This document shows positions 21,174 through 27,848 of a stretch of 30,281 nt of DNA, piece after piece; position 1 is the first letter of the stretch; every line of letters begins with the position of its first letter. The stretch spans positions 1 through 30,281 of IMG/VR virus record IMGVR_UViG_3300045003_000045; one strand, given 5' to 3'. The notes beneath the pieces were generated by a model. That model was not told the origin of the DNA and ran no database searches. It saw nothing but the letters and a program-made list of their open reading frames with translations. Both the position numbers and the translations under genes were made by a program. This DNA comes from a virus.

Positions 21174-21850
21174 GCCTAACCATAGATCAGCTAAAAAATC
21201 TTTCATTCGGCTACCTTAATGGTGCCGATCTTTCGCGATATGCGGCGCCACAGTTATTGATTAAGCAGTATGAAGTTGATCCCGATAGCCTCGAAGATGG
21301 CTGCGATACGGCTTATGCTGAAATCATTGCAAAACTGGAAACGCGGTTCGATCTGACGGCCGAACTCGCTAAAGTGGCTTTGACTAATGCGGCCGCAACA
21401 TCTACGATAACAACCGGGGCAGTAACAGCAATCAGTATAACCAATGCAGGAACAAGCTATGCCAGTGCGCCAATAGTTTCTTTTACCGGTGGCGGCGGAA
21501 CAGGGGCGGCGGCAACTGCGGTGCTCACAAGTGGAAAAGTAACTGCTTTCAACATCACCAATGCAGGCACAGGTTACACTTCAGCGCCTACTGTTGTGCT
21601 TACCGGCGGCGAATCACCTGATACCCGCGCCCGTTTGCTCGTAAAGATTGCTTCAATATGGGCAATTCGTAACGCATTGGGCAATGCGCAGAACATTGCT
21701 GAAGCCATGCAAAACCATTTTAAATGGGCTGATCAAATGGTAAGCGATTTACGTAACGGCCAGGGAGGATTACCAGTAAAACAATCTGATACAACTACGG
21801 TAGGCTCAGGCGCCGAACTTATTGATTCATCATTTTCAACTTTAGGATAA
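21170..21850 (+). CDS. gp36-like head-tail protein with inserted beta-repeats
   Basis: A 226-residue protein from the ATG at 21170; the upstream ATG at 21107 lies in the 46-residue gene and would add 21 residues. Residues 1-80 ('MSLTIDQLKNLSFGYLNGAD', then a tyrosine-rich 'AYAEIIAKLETRFDLTAELA') and 150-226 ('RARLLVKIASIWAIRNALGN') resemble the split halves of a DUF1320 / Mu gp36-like protein of the head-tail interface. Between them are two repeats of 'ITNAGTxYxSAPxVxxTGG', a beta motif normally found in phage fibre proteins. So the product may be a structural protein with a surface decoration. The gene lies between terminase and portal, earlier than gp36 in Mu. Confidence 0.65.
   Translation: MSLTIDQLKNLSFGYLNGADLSRYAAPQLLIKQYEVDPDSLEDGCDTAYAEIIAKLETRFDLTAELAKVALTNAAATSTITTGAVTAISITNAGTSYASAPIVSFTGGGGTGAAATAVLTSGKVTAFNITNAGTGYTSAPTVVLTGGESPDTRARLLVKIASIWAIRNALGNAQNIAEAMQNHFKWADQMVSDLRNGQGGLPVKQSDTTTVGSGAELIDSSFSTLG
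21416..21613 (+). repeat. coding tandem beta-repeats within the gp36-like gene
   Basis: Two units in frame. Unit 1 (residues 83-121) reads 'GAVTAISITNAGTSYASAPI' and runs on through a Gly-rich 'TGGGGTGAAATA' stretch. Unit 2 (122-148) reads 'GKVTAFNITNAGTGYTSAPT'. They are about 70% identical over the first 20 residues. The motif is known from phage tail-fibre and adhesion proteins. The length of DNA is about 200 bp and begins just after an in-frame Thr-rich linker. Confidence 0.7.
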
Positions 21851-21852
21851 AT

Positions 21853-22203
21853 ATGAAATTCTTAATCGGTCTTTATGTACGTTTTGTTTACGCATGTCGT
21901 GCATTGAAACAAATCAGGAAACCGCATTTAGGCGATATCGTGTATTATCAAGGCAGGAGATGTGAATTGTTACAAGGGGTTTCGGCTCCTTATTGGGATT
22001 TATGGTATGAAAAAGGGAAATTAAGACTGAATGGTATTCACGAAAGTATCTTCAAATTGCAGCCACTTTGGCGCCGGTTCTTTTTTTCATTTCGGTTTAC
22101 CTATCGGTTCTTCATGAATTACTGGTATACTATTGATGTTCAAAATAAGGGCAATTTCATTTTTGACGGTAAACTTTGGAAAGCAACTAAACAAGCAATC
22201 TAA
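21853..22203 (+). CDS. hypothetical protein
   Basis: A 116-residue basic and aromatic protein with a hydrophobic N-terminus ('MKFLIGLYVRFVYACRALKQ') and a middle part 'GDIVYYQGRRCELLQGV' that reads as a small beta barrel. 'RFFFSFRFTYRFFMNYW' is an unusual aromatic stretch. Function unknown. It lies 2 bp after the gp36-like gene and 3 bp before the portal, so it is probably translated with them. A minor head-assembly role is possible. Confidence 0.55.
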   Translation: MKFLIGLYVRFVYACRALKQIRKPHLGDIVYYQGRRCELLQGVSAPYWDLWYEKGKLRLNGIHESIFKLQPLWRRFFFSFRFTYRFFMNYWYTIDVQNKGNFIFDGKLWKATKQAI

Positions 22204-22206
22204 CCC

Positions 22207-23685
22207 ATGAACAGACGCGAACGCAGGGCGCAAGACCCACAGGTTCAGGAAAAAAAAGAAAAACATACACAGGCATCCGTACTCGGTGATATTGTGGGTG
22301 GGGCCGGAACCTCTGTCGGTAAAGGTGAATCCGGTGGATGGGGTATTGGCAGCCCGAACGCTAAACCTGCTACCGGCCAACAACCTTATGTTAATCCGTT
22401 TATTATTCCAAAATCCGCAGGTCTTACCATTACCTCCCAAACGTTCCCGTCAAACTACTATGTTGAATGGAATCTTTCAACATGGCGCGCCGCCTGCGAC
22501 CAGGTTATTAATCAGGGGTATGCGTATTCATATGCCACACTGGTTACATGGGTATTTCAAAGTTCACCATTTGTTCAAAGCCTGTTTCGTGCCCTGGGCG
22601 CTGCCCTCGGCCGCATACCTTTTTTCATTGTAGATAAAAAAGGCAATAAGCTCGAAGATTGGACACAGGAATTATGTAACAAACCATGGCAAAAGGAACT
22701 CGATAAAGAGATTCTTTTTTCGCACTTCTGGGGCTTTACTGGCCTGAATTTCGACCCGATCGAGGGCCGGGTATATAAATACCCCATGCAGGAAATCGAC
22801 CCGATTAACCAGCTTTTAAAGCAAAGCACATTCAGTTTTTATGACGGGGTACGATTTAAGGATTACGCCAACTTGCTTTTTGTTCAACCATCTACAGCAC
22901 AGGAATCATTTCTCGGGTGGATGCAGCCAATAACACGCTCATTCATTCAGATGAACATGAATAAAAACAGTTGGGTAAATGCCGGCCGGCGTCTTGCCTT
23001 CCCCATGCTGGCTATTGGTTATCCGCAGGCTGATCAGGGTAATGACCCAACAACCGGGCTACCCATCAATCCGTATAAAAACCAGGCTGAAGCCATTGCC
23101 GCCAATATTGATCCTTCCAAAGCATTTGTATTCCCTTACACAATAGACGAAAAAGGGAATATTGTAAAATCCATTCAGGTAGACTTTGAAAAGCCGGGCA
23201 CTGGAGCAAAAGCACATGATATATTTGTAGACTTCAATGAAAGCGAGAAAAACGAAATTCGTGAAATGATTCTCGGCGGCGACCTGACCGGAAATGCAGG
23301 CAAGAACGGTAGCCGATCGCTGGGTGAGGTGCAAGAAAGAAAACTCGAAACTGTAGTAGAAGACCTGGTGGAATGGATTCTTGCATATAAGAACGCCGAA
23401 CAGCTTCCGAAGCTCCTGAACTACTACAAAAACGCTCCCGATGGAATCCGCTATGAAATCAACCGAGCCAAACAAATGCCCATTGACGATATTGTAAAGA
23501 TGTCGGGCGTAGTAACCCAGAACGGCAAACGTCTTACAGATGCATTCTTTGAAGCTAATGGATTGGTAAAAGACTTTATCGAAGATGCACCGGTTGCGGC
23601 GCCAACAGCAAAAAGCAATAGCGACGATACTGAATTTGCCGCCGCCATCCCTTCCCGTTCACTCCTTTCAAAAAAAAAATCCTGA
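22207..23685 (+). CDS. Mu gp29-like (DUF935) portal protein
   Basis: A 492-residue portal protein. A low-complexity N-terminus (about 1-60) precedes the core. 'YATLVTWVFQSSPFVQSLFR' matches the early core helix, 'GFTGLNFDPIEGR' and 'FVQPSTAQESFLGWMQPITR' the wing and stem region, 'LGGDLTGNAG' the conserved glycine loop typical of DUF935 portals ('lg.~lt..g.~GSra'), and 'LGEVQERKLE' the following helix. It would form the dodecameric ring at the capsid vertex. It ends at a run of ten A residues and a TGA, where a -1 shift would enter the MuF frame (see 23670-23718). Confidence 0.9.
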   Translation: MNRRERRAQDPQVQEKKEKHTQASVLGDIVGGAGTSVGKGESGGWGIGSPNAKPATGQQPYVNPFIIPKSAGLTITSQTFPSNYYVEWNLSTWRAACDQVINQGYAYSYATLVTWVFQSSPFVQSLFRALGAALGRIPFFIVDKKGNKLEDWTQELCNKPWQKELDKEILFSHFWGFTGLNFDPIEGRVYKYPMQEIDPINQLLKQSTFSFYDGVRFKDYANLLFVQPSTAQESFLGWMQPITRSFIQMNMNKNSWVNAGRRLAFPMLAIGYPQADQGNDPTTGLPINPYKNQAEAIAANIDPSKAFVFPYTIDEKGNIVKSIQVDFEKPGTGAKAHDIFVDFNESEKNEIREMILGGDLTGNAGKNGSRSLGEVQERKLETVVEDLVEWILAYKNAEQLPKLLNYYKNAPDGIRYEINRAKQMPIDDIVKMSGVVTQNGKRLTDAFFEANGLVKDFIEDAPVAAPTAKSNSDDTEFAAAIPSRSLLSKKKS

Positions 23686-23918
23686 TCGGCACTGAATATA
23701 TTAACCTGAAACCGATCAAAGGCAAGAAACCTCGCATTATCCCCGATAAACTTTCTGAAGAAGAAAGGAGATATATTTTCCGTAATCGTAAAGGTAAGCT
23801 GATCTATAAGCCTATTTATGATACGTATAAAGAGTATTTCTTTGAAAATATTATTGAACAAACCGGCATCAAAGGCGCATTTGCGGCATTAAAAGACACC
23901 AGTATCTACGAACGGTAC
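23634..23918 (+). other. in-frame upstream extension of the MuF gene
   Basis: The MuF frame is open from 23634, after a TGA at 23631, to the ATG at 23919. It contains no ATG, GTG or TTG. The 79 codons from 23682 read as a plausible protein ('KPIKGKKPRIIPDKLSEEER', 'LIYKPIYDTYKEYFFENIIE', 'TGIKGAFAALKD'). They are best explained by entry from the portal frame at the A-run. An ATT at 23775 after AGGAG (23766-23770) is an alternative unusual start, and a missing or extra A from sequencing is the other alternative. Confidence 0.6.
23670..23718 (+). promoter_or_regulatory. predicted -1 frameshift signal: A10 and stem-loop
   Basis: Ten A residues occupy 23670-23679; in the portal frame this contains A_AAA_AAA at 23670-23676. 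Six bases downstream TGATCGG (23683-23689) pairs with CCGATCA (23712-23718) around a 22-nt loop. The portal stop TGA is at 23683-23685, within the stem's first arm. Heptamer, spacer of about 6 nt and stem-loop are the three parts of a bacterial -1 programmed frameshift site. Transcriptional slippage on the A-run, adding one A, would give the same result. Confidence 0.7.
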
Positions 23919-24899
23919 ATGCTCAATGCCGCACAGTTCAGCGCCGCCAAATCAGCGGCGGAAGCAAAACTTATTCAGGCTGAGGTATTCGACGAAAAGA
24001 AGCAGGTACGTACCTATACTGAGTTTGAAAAGGCCGCAGAGCAGGTAACGAATATCAGTCAAAAGACCTGGTTGCGAGTTGAATATGAAAGCCAGCGCCG
24101 AGCCATAGTCATGGGCGAACAGTTCCGGCAGATGATGGAGGATAAAGAATTATATCCCTATTGGGTATACAAGGGAATGATGGATGACCGGGAACGACCG
24201 GAACATGTAGAACTCGAAGGGAAAGTATTCCGTATTGGCGACCCGGAAGGAGATTCATGTTGGCCGCCCAATGACTGGAATTGCAGGTGTGAAGGCGAAT
24301 CAGTGGATGACGATTATCTGGGCGAAAAAGGCCTGAAACCTGTAACCAGCGAGGAGATAAATAAGTTCCTCGATGAAGACGTAGACGAACAATTTCGGTC
24401 TAATCCTGCGGTAGATGGAAGTTTACCCAGCACCGGCAGCTACTTTGATGTAATGGGCAGCGCCAATGAAGGTAATGCGGGCATGTTTGGCATGGATGAT
24501 ATAGATGACGATACACAATTGGAGGGACTGGCCGCCAAAGGGTTGCATTACCTGTTAGAGATCGTTGACGAATGGCGCAGTAACGAACCAGTAAACAAAA
24601 AAGGTGATATTATTTTCCAGAATAAGGAATTGTATTCCAATGTGAGATTTACCAGCAATTCACTGCACGAAGTTCAGAAACATTCACGCGGATTTGAGAA
24701 TATACCGGCAACAGTTAAGAAGCCAGATGAAGTTTGGTCAACCTGGGAAGATGTGAATAAACAGCGTGTAGTGCTCAGGAATTATATTAAATTTGGCAAA
24801 ACTTCGTATGTAGTGCAGACGCGCGATGGTATTGTAATAGATGCATTTGCTGTGAGTAACCGGGCCGCAAATAAATATCGTAAAGGAGTGATTTTATGA
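23919..24899 (+). CDS. MuF-type head morphogenesis protein with C-terminal toxin-like domain
   Basis: 326 residues from the first usual start at 23919, but the frame extends 5' and is probably entered from the portal gene (about 406 MuF residues in the fusion). The MuF/SPP1 gp7 core is at about 82-128: 'YKGMMDDRERPEHVELEGKV' with a late 'PPNDWNCRCE', the conserved D-R-H and CRC pattern. The last 90 residues, after a short acidic linker, read 'VRFTSNSLHEVQKHSRGFEN', 'KKPDEVWSTW', 'VVLRNYIKFGKTSYVVQTRD' and 'GIVIDAFAV'. This order resembles the phage-linked barnase/EndoU/colicin/RelE-like nuclease domains known as C-terminal parts of MuF polymorphic toxins. It may be an injected or neighbour-killing effector. 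Nuclease activity is inferred. Confidence 0.8.
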   Translation: MLNAAQFSAAKSAAEAKLIQAEVFDEKKQVRTYTEFEKAAEQVTNISQKTWLRVEYESQRRAIVMGEQFRQMMEDKELYPYWVYKGMMDDRERPEHVELEGKVFRIGDPEGDSCWPPNDWNCRCEGESVDDDYLGEKGLKPVTSEEINKFLDEDVDEQFRSNPAVDGSLPSTGSYFDVMGSANEGNAGMFGMDDIDDDTQLEGLAAKGLHYLLEIVDEWRSNEPVNKKGDIIFQNKELYSNVRFTSNSLHEVQKHSRGFENIPATVKKPDEVWSTWEDVNKQRVVLRNYIKFGKTSYVVQTRDGIVIDAFAVSNRAANKYRKGVIL

Positions 24900-25411
24900 A
24901 ATCCATGCAACAACTCCTTTCCGATTGGCGCACTGCTCGCAGCAACATGACGAAGCTGCAGGGTAACATACCGAAGATCATCGGTAATGAATCAGTGCGC
25001 GTGGTGAAAGATAATTTCAAGCAGCAAGGTTACGATAGCGGTACCGGAACAACAGCATGGCCGAAACGTAAACCAGAAACTGATCAGCGATACGACAAAC
25101 GCAAGGGAGTGAAAGGTTCAGTATACAACAGCGGGAGTCCCTTACTTACTCAAACCCGTAATCTGTATAACGCTGTCAAATATTATCTTCAAGGCAAAGG
25201 CGTAACAGTTGGCGTTGATCTTACTTTAATACCTTACGCCAAAAAAATGAACGAAGGCGGGCAGGGGACATGGGGCAAAAACAAAACAAACACGCCAGCC
25301 CGTAAATTCATACCTGAAGCCAGCGAAGGGCCGAATGTGAAGATACTAAAGCGCGTAGAAAAGAAGGTGGCATCTGAGCGTGAAAAAGCATTAAAGGACT
25401 TTAAAAAGTAA
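24896..25411 (+). CDS. Mu gpG-like virion morphogenesis protein
   Basis: A 171-residue protein. Its N-terminus ('LLSDWRTARSNMTKLQGNIP' and on) and middle ('WPKRKPETDQRYDKRKGVKG', then 'SPLLTQTRNLYNAVKYYLQG') fit the phage virion morphogenesis family of Mu gpG: a helix, 'W..rk........k.~LL..tG.L..s', 'v.vG....YA...n.G', and the end 'ARKFIPEA' (usual 'pRpflg'). Mu gpG is required for head assembly or completion. Its start overlaps the MuF stop by 4 bp. The 'YAKKMNEGG' motif is present, and the position next to MuF is as in Mu. Confidence 0.8.
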   Translation: MKSMQQLLSDWRTARSNMTKLQGNIPKIIGNESVRVVKDNFKQQGYDSGTGTTAWPKRKPETDQRYDKRKGVKGSVYNSGSPLLTQTRNLYNAVKYYLQGKGVTVGVDLTLIPYAKKMNEGGQGTWGKNKTNTPARKFIPEASEGPNVKILKRVEKKVASEREKALKDFKK

Positions 25412-25413
25412 AT

Positions 25414-25635
25414 ATGGAACCACAACCGAGTTATAAACTCATACAGGGTAAGATTCTTGAAACAGATTGTGAAGTTCATAAAAGGGAGGGGATTCTAGAA
25501 TTGTACAACCAGGCAAATGGCGGCCCCGGCCCGTGGACAATGCAGGTTGTGGGTGTTGACACCATTCAGTTTAAGTGCTCTAAATGTGGAAGCGAACGGG
25601 TATATAAATTGTTAATGGAAAAGACATTGTTATGA
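25414..25635 (+). CDS. small zinc-ribbon hypothetical protein
   Basis: A 73-residue protein with a single CxxC near the end ('FKCSKCGSERVYKL') and one more Cys near the start. It begins 2 bp after the gpG-like stop. No family recognised. It lies at the point where non-structural genes begin to interrupt the head module. Because it is right after MuF and gpG, it is one of the few candidates for an immunity-type partner of the MuF toxin-like domain, but there is no direct evidence. Confidence 0.55.
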   Translation: MEPQPSYKLIQGKILETDCEVHKREGILELYNQANGGPGPWTMQVVGVDTIQFKCSKCGSERVYKLLMEKTLL

Positions 25636-26024
25636 TAAAAGCAAATGAATTGCGAATTGGTAATATTGTGAGTGCAAAAAGTAAACTCACAAAATCAAAT
25701 GATAATTTAGTTATAGACAGCATAGGCGAAGACGGCATTAATATAAATTGGGCCCACGAACTGACGGACTATGAATATAAGTTAGAAGAAATTGAGCCCA
25801 TTCGTCTTACGGAAGAATGGATCGAAAAGTTTGGATTTACAATGTCTGCACATAGATACGTAAAAGGAGAGTATACTTTGCTCGCCGCTCACAATGGTTT
25901 TATGTTTGGGAAAAGTAATCTGCCTATTATTAAAGATGGGTTAAGGTATGTCCACCAACTTCAGAATATTTACTTTGCAGTTACCGGTGAAGAACTAACT
26001 ATTAAAGAAACACAAGCATCATGA
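25632..26024 (+). CDS. ELRIGN-family hypothetical protein (copy 1)
   Basis: A 130-residue protein. 'MIKANELRIGNIVSAKSKLT' at the start and 'LRYVHQLQNIYFAVTGEELT' at the end define a family that I recall as frequent in Bacteroidetes phages and their hosts. The middle 'PIRLTEEWIEKFGF' is also conserved. Function unknown. A second member lies on the opposite strand at 27111-27539. Its start overlaps the previous gene by 4 bp and its end overlaps the next by 4 bp. Confidence 0.75.
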   Translation: MIKANELRIGNIVSAKSKLTKSNDNLVIDSIGEDGININWAHELTDYEYKLEEIEPIRLTEEWIEKFGFTMSAHRYVKGEYTLLAAHNGFMFGKSNLPIIKDGLRYVHQLQNIYFAVTGEELTIKETQAS

Positions 26025-26335
26025 TTACATACACACAAAGAAATTATTCTAAAAACCTGGATAATTTTATATCATTTGATGGCAGGCATATTGAGGCAAA
26101 GAATTTCTTTACCACTATCCCTATATCATCAGCAGAATACAGAGAAAATAATTCAGGATTATATTGTAAAAATGAAGGCAGCATTGAAATTGTTGCAAAA
26201 GACAATCATACGGATTTTATCATTATTGATGATTGGGAGAATATGCATATTCTATCTGTCCCAAATAAATTGAAAAGCACAATTGAGGCTATAAAAGAAA
26301 AAATTTTAGCAAGCGATATTAAATTGAAACCATGA
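26021..26335 (+). CDS. hypothetical protein
   Basis: A 104-residue protein, beta-rich ('MITYTQRNYSKNLDNFISFD' and 'EGSIEIVAKDNHTDFIIIDD'), with a helical end. No family recognised. Overlaps neighbours by 4 bp. It is lower in GC than the terminase and portal genes and resembles its ELRIGN-type neighbour in composition, so the two may have been acquired together. Confidence 0.55.
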   Translation: MITYTQRNYSKNLDNFISFDGRHIEAKNFFTTIPISSAEYRENNSGLYCKNEGSIEIVAKDNHTDFIIIDDWENMHILSVPNKLKSTIEAIKEKILASDIKLKP

Positions 26336-26865
26336 TCGGCGAAATCCTTAACGCAGTTATACTCGAATGCCGGGAGTTATTAAAAGACACCGGCGGTACT
26401 GTAATCTTGAAAACAGATTACCGGGCAACAAATCTCACAACGTACTCAATGCCGCTGCTGTTGCTCGATTTATTAGAGGCCCCCGACAGTGCCCAATTGT
26501 TAGGAGGCATTACCAGTAAAGATTGGATATTCGCACTGAACGCCTATAACTACGAGCCGAACAGTTATACAGATGACACTTCCGGTTATTCAGAAAAACT
26601 ACTCAATATCATTGATACCATACGTCAACACTTCTCGTTCGGCACCTGGTTAACGCAGGGTATGACCGATATAAATAGTAACTACGGGTTTAAGTTCACT
26701 TTATCAGGAGTAGTGCCGGCCGATGCGCTCGATCAGGATGGGCTTATAATGGGCTATCGTATAATGTTCGATTCAATTGCATTTGATACCGATACGAGTT
26801 TCGTGCAGATATCGGAAAGTGATTTGGAGCATGTGACGCAGCAGGGGTATCCACCAGCGAATTAA
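26332..26865 (+). CDS. putative head-tail or tail-terminator protein
   Basis: A 177-residue protein opening 'MIGEILNAVILECRELLKDT', with a central 'YSEKLLNIIDTIRQHFSFGT' and an end in 'YRIMFDSIAFDTD'. The order, a helix with 'I...L...l', beta strands and a late 'f.lsg..' strand pair, is that of small Mu gp37 or tail-terminator type proteins. I am not certain of the family. It is the last plus-strand gene before the reversed cassette and would be in the right place for a head-to-tail connector component. Confidence 0.5.
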   Translation: MIGEILNAVILECRELLKDTGGTVILKTDYRATNLTTYSMPLLLLDLLEAPDSAQLLGGITSKDWIFALNAYNYEPNSYTDDTSGYSEKLLNIIDTIRQHFSFGTWLTQGMTDINSNYGFKFTLSGVVPADALDQDGLIMGYRIMFDSIAFDTDTSFVQISESDLEHVTQQGYPPAN

Positions 26866-26867
26866 TG

Positions 26868-27077
26868 TCATTTCAATTTATAAGTAGTATCTGTCTGCAC
26901 TTTGATATTGTTAATTCCTTTCTGGCAATCTAACTGGCCTTGTAGATAACCATGCCGGTATTTACTTTTTCCAACAAAATAACCGGCTGTCATCCATAAG
27001 GCGGACACTATAACAATGGCAATAATGATAAACGAAATTATTGCCGCTCCCAATCCTCTGGCTATAGTTCCATCCAT
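26868..27077 (-). CDS. small membrane protein of the reversed cassette
   Basis: A 69-residue protein. A hydrophobic segment, 'GAAIISFIIIAIVIVSALWM', near the N-terminus is followed by a basic tail ('GYFVGKSKYRHGYLQGQLDC') of the type seen in small phage membrane proteins with 'G.~~g..~....'. It is the last of three minus-strand genes and ends 2 bp from the convergent plus-strand gene. Function unknown. Confidence 0.6.
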   Translation of the reverse strand: MDGTIARGLGAAIISFIIIAIVIVSALWMTAGYFVGKSKYRHGYLQGQLDCQKGINNIKVQTDTTYKLK

Positions 27078-27110
27078 ATTATTCGCCGTTACCTATACGC
27101 GGCAAGGTTT

Positions 27111-27539
27111 TTATTTTATTAATTGTAGTTCTTCGCCGGTGAGGCTGTGGTAAAGGTTTTGAAGCTGATGAACGTATTCGCAATTCAATGTTTTAGTAAA
27201 CATTACCGCTTGATCATGTTCATCAACAATATTTATGAGCTTAGGATATGTGGCCGGGCACACTTGTAGTGTATGCCTGTATAATTGAATTTCATACCAA
27301 TTATCCCCTGGCGATTCTTCGGCCGGTTCAAACCCAAACTTTTTCAGCCATTCTACTGTAAGAGAGATAGGCAGTAATCCAGCTTCATTAATAGGAGAAT
27401 ACACATCACTTTCAACATACCACTGATTTTCATCTTCGTTTTCATATATGCCCTGAACTATTAATTGTTGCGGATCATTTAATAAAGGCTTATAAAAAGA
27501 AACTATATTGCCTATTCGCAATTCCTTTGCTTTTACCAT
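27111..27539 (-). CDS. ELRIGN-family hypothetical protein (copy 2)
   Basis: A 142-residue protein. It shares 'KAKELRIGNIVSF' at the start, 'PISLTVEWLKKFGFEP' in the middle and 'EYVHQLQNLYHSLTGEELQL' at the end with the gene at 25632-26024, but the two differ much between these blocks. It is on the other strand, in the middle gene of the reversed cassette, and starts 24 bp after the GCTAAA-N3-TTTAG motif inside the end of the HTH gene. Function unknown. The two copies so near each other in opposite orientation suggest separate acquisition rather than duplication, given their divergence. Confidence 0.75.
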   Translation of the reverse strand: MVKAKELRIGNIVSFYKPLLNDPQQLIVQGIYENEDENQWYVESDVYSPINEAGLLPISLTVEWLKKFGFEPAEESPGDNWYEIQLYRHTLQVCPATYPKLINIVDEHDQAVMFTKTLNCEYVHQLQNLYHSLTGEELQLIK

Positions 27540-27546
27540 AGTAATC

Positions 27547-27756
27547 TCATTTACAATTCTCTGCTAAATAATTTAGGTAGATCAACTCACTGTCTATACT
27601 CCACGAACCTGTACCGTTTTCGATTTTGTTTATTGTAACTCTCGTAAGTCCGGTCTTTTCCGAAAATTGTTTCTTGTTTAATCCAAGCCGTAACCGGCCA
27701 TCCTTCAGCTTTTGACCGCGCCGCTGTCTGGCCGTTGATAAATCCGCTGGTGTCAT
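27547..27756 (-). CDS. XRE-type regulator of the reversed cassette
   Basis: A 69-residue protein. 'LKDGRLRLGLNKKQFSEKTG' then 'LTRVTINKIENGTGSWSI' is a complete Xre HTH. It is the first gene of the minus-strand cassette, with its promoter in the divergent region before the protease-capsid gene. An operator-like inverted repeat at 27776-27797 lies 20-41 bp upstream of its start. It most likely represses itself and perhaps the capsid promoter. It is a third HTH regulator besides 18186 and 18402 that could bind the GCTAAA-N3-TTTAG sites. Confidence 0.8.
   Translation of the reverse strand: MTPADLSTARQRRGQKLKDGRLRLGLNKKQFSEKTGLTRVTINKIENGTGSWSIDSELIYLNYLAENCK
27564..27576 (-). promoter_or_regulatory. 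fourth CTAAA-N3-TTTAG site
   Basis: CTAAA-TAA-TTTAG with a G before it at 27563 on the plus strand. It lies in the last codons of the minus-strand HTH gene and ends 24 bp upstream of the start of the minus-strand ELRIGN gene. It could regulate that gene or be fortuitous. See the finding on the four sites. Confidence 0.4.
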
Positions 27757-27775
27757 GGGGTATTGTTTAGCAAAT

Positions 27776-27809
27776 GTATATTATCGTTTACATATACTAA
27801 AATCTTTAG
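27776..27809. promoter_or_regulatory. divergent operator region before the capsid gene
   Basis: Two elements lie in the 92-bp divergent spacer. GTATAT (27776-27781) and ATATAC (27792-27797) form an inverted repeat with a 10-bp gap. CTAAA-ATC-TTTAG (27797-27809) follows, ending with C so that its minus-strand form is GCTAAA-GAT-TTTAG. The capsid-gene ATG is 39 bp downstream and the HTH gene ATG is about 20 bp upstream on the other strand. The first is probably the site of the adjacent HTH protein, and the second the shared late motif. Confidence 0.5.
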
Positions 27810-27848
27810 CAATGATTTTAAATTTACCTCAGATTTACTTTCTCACAC

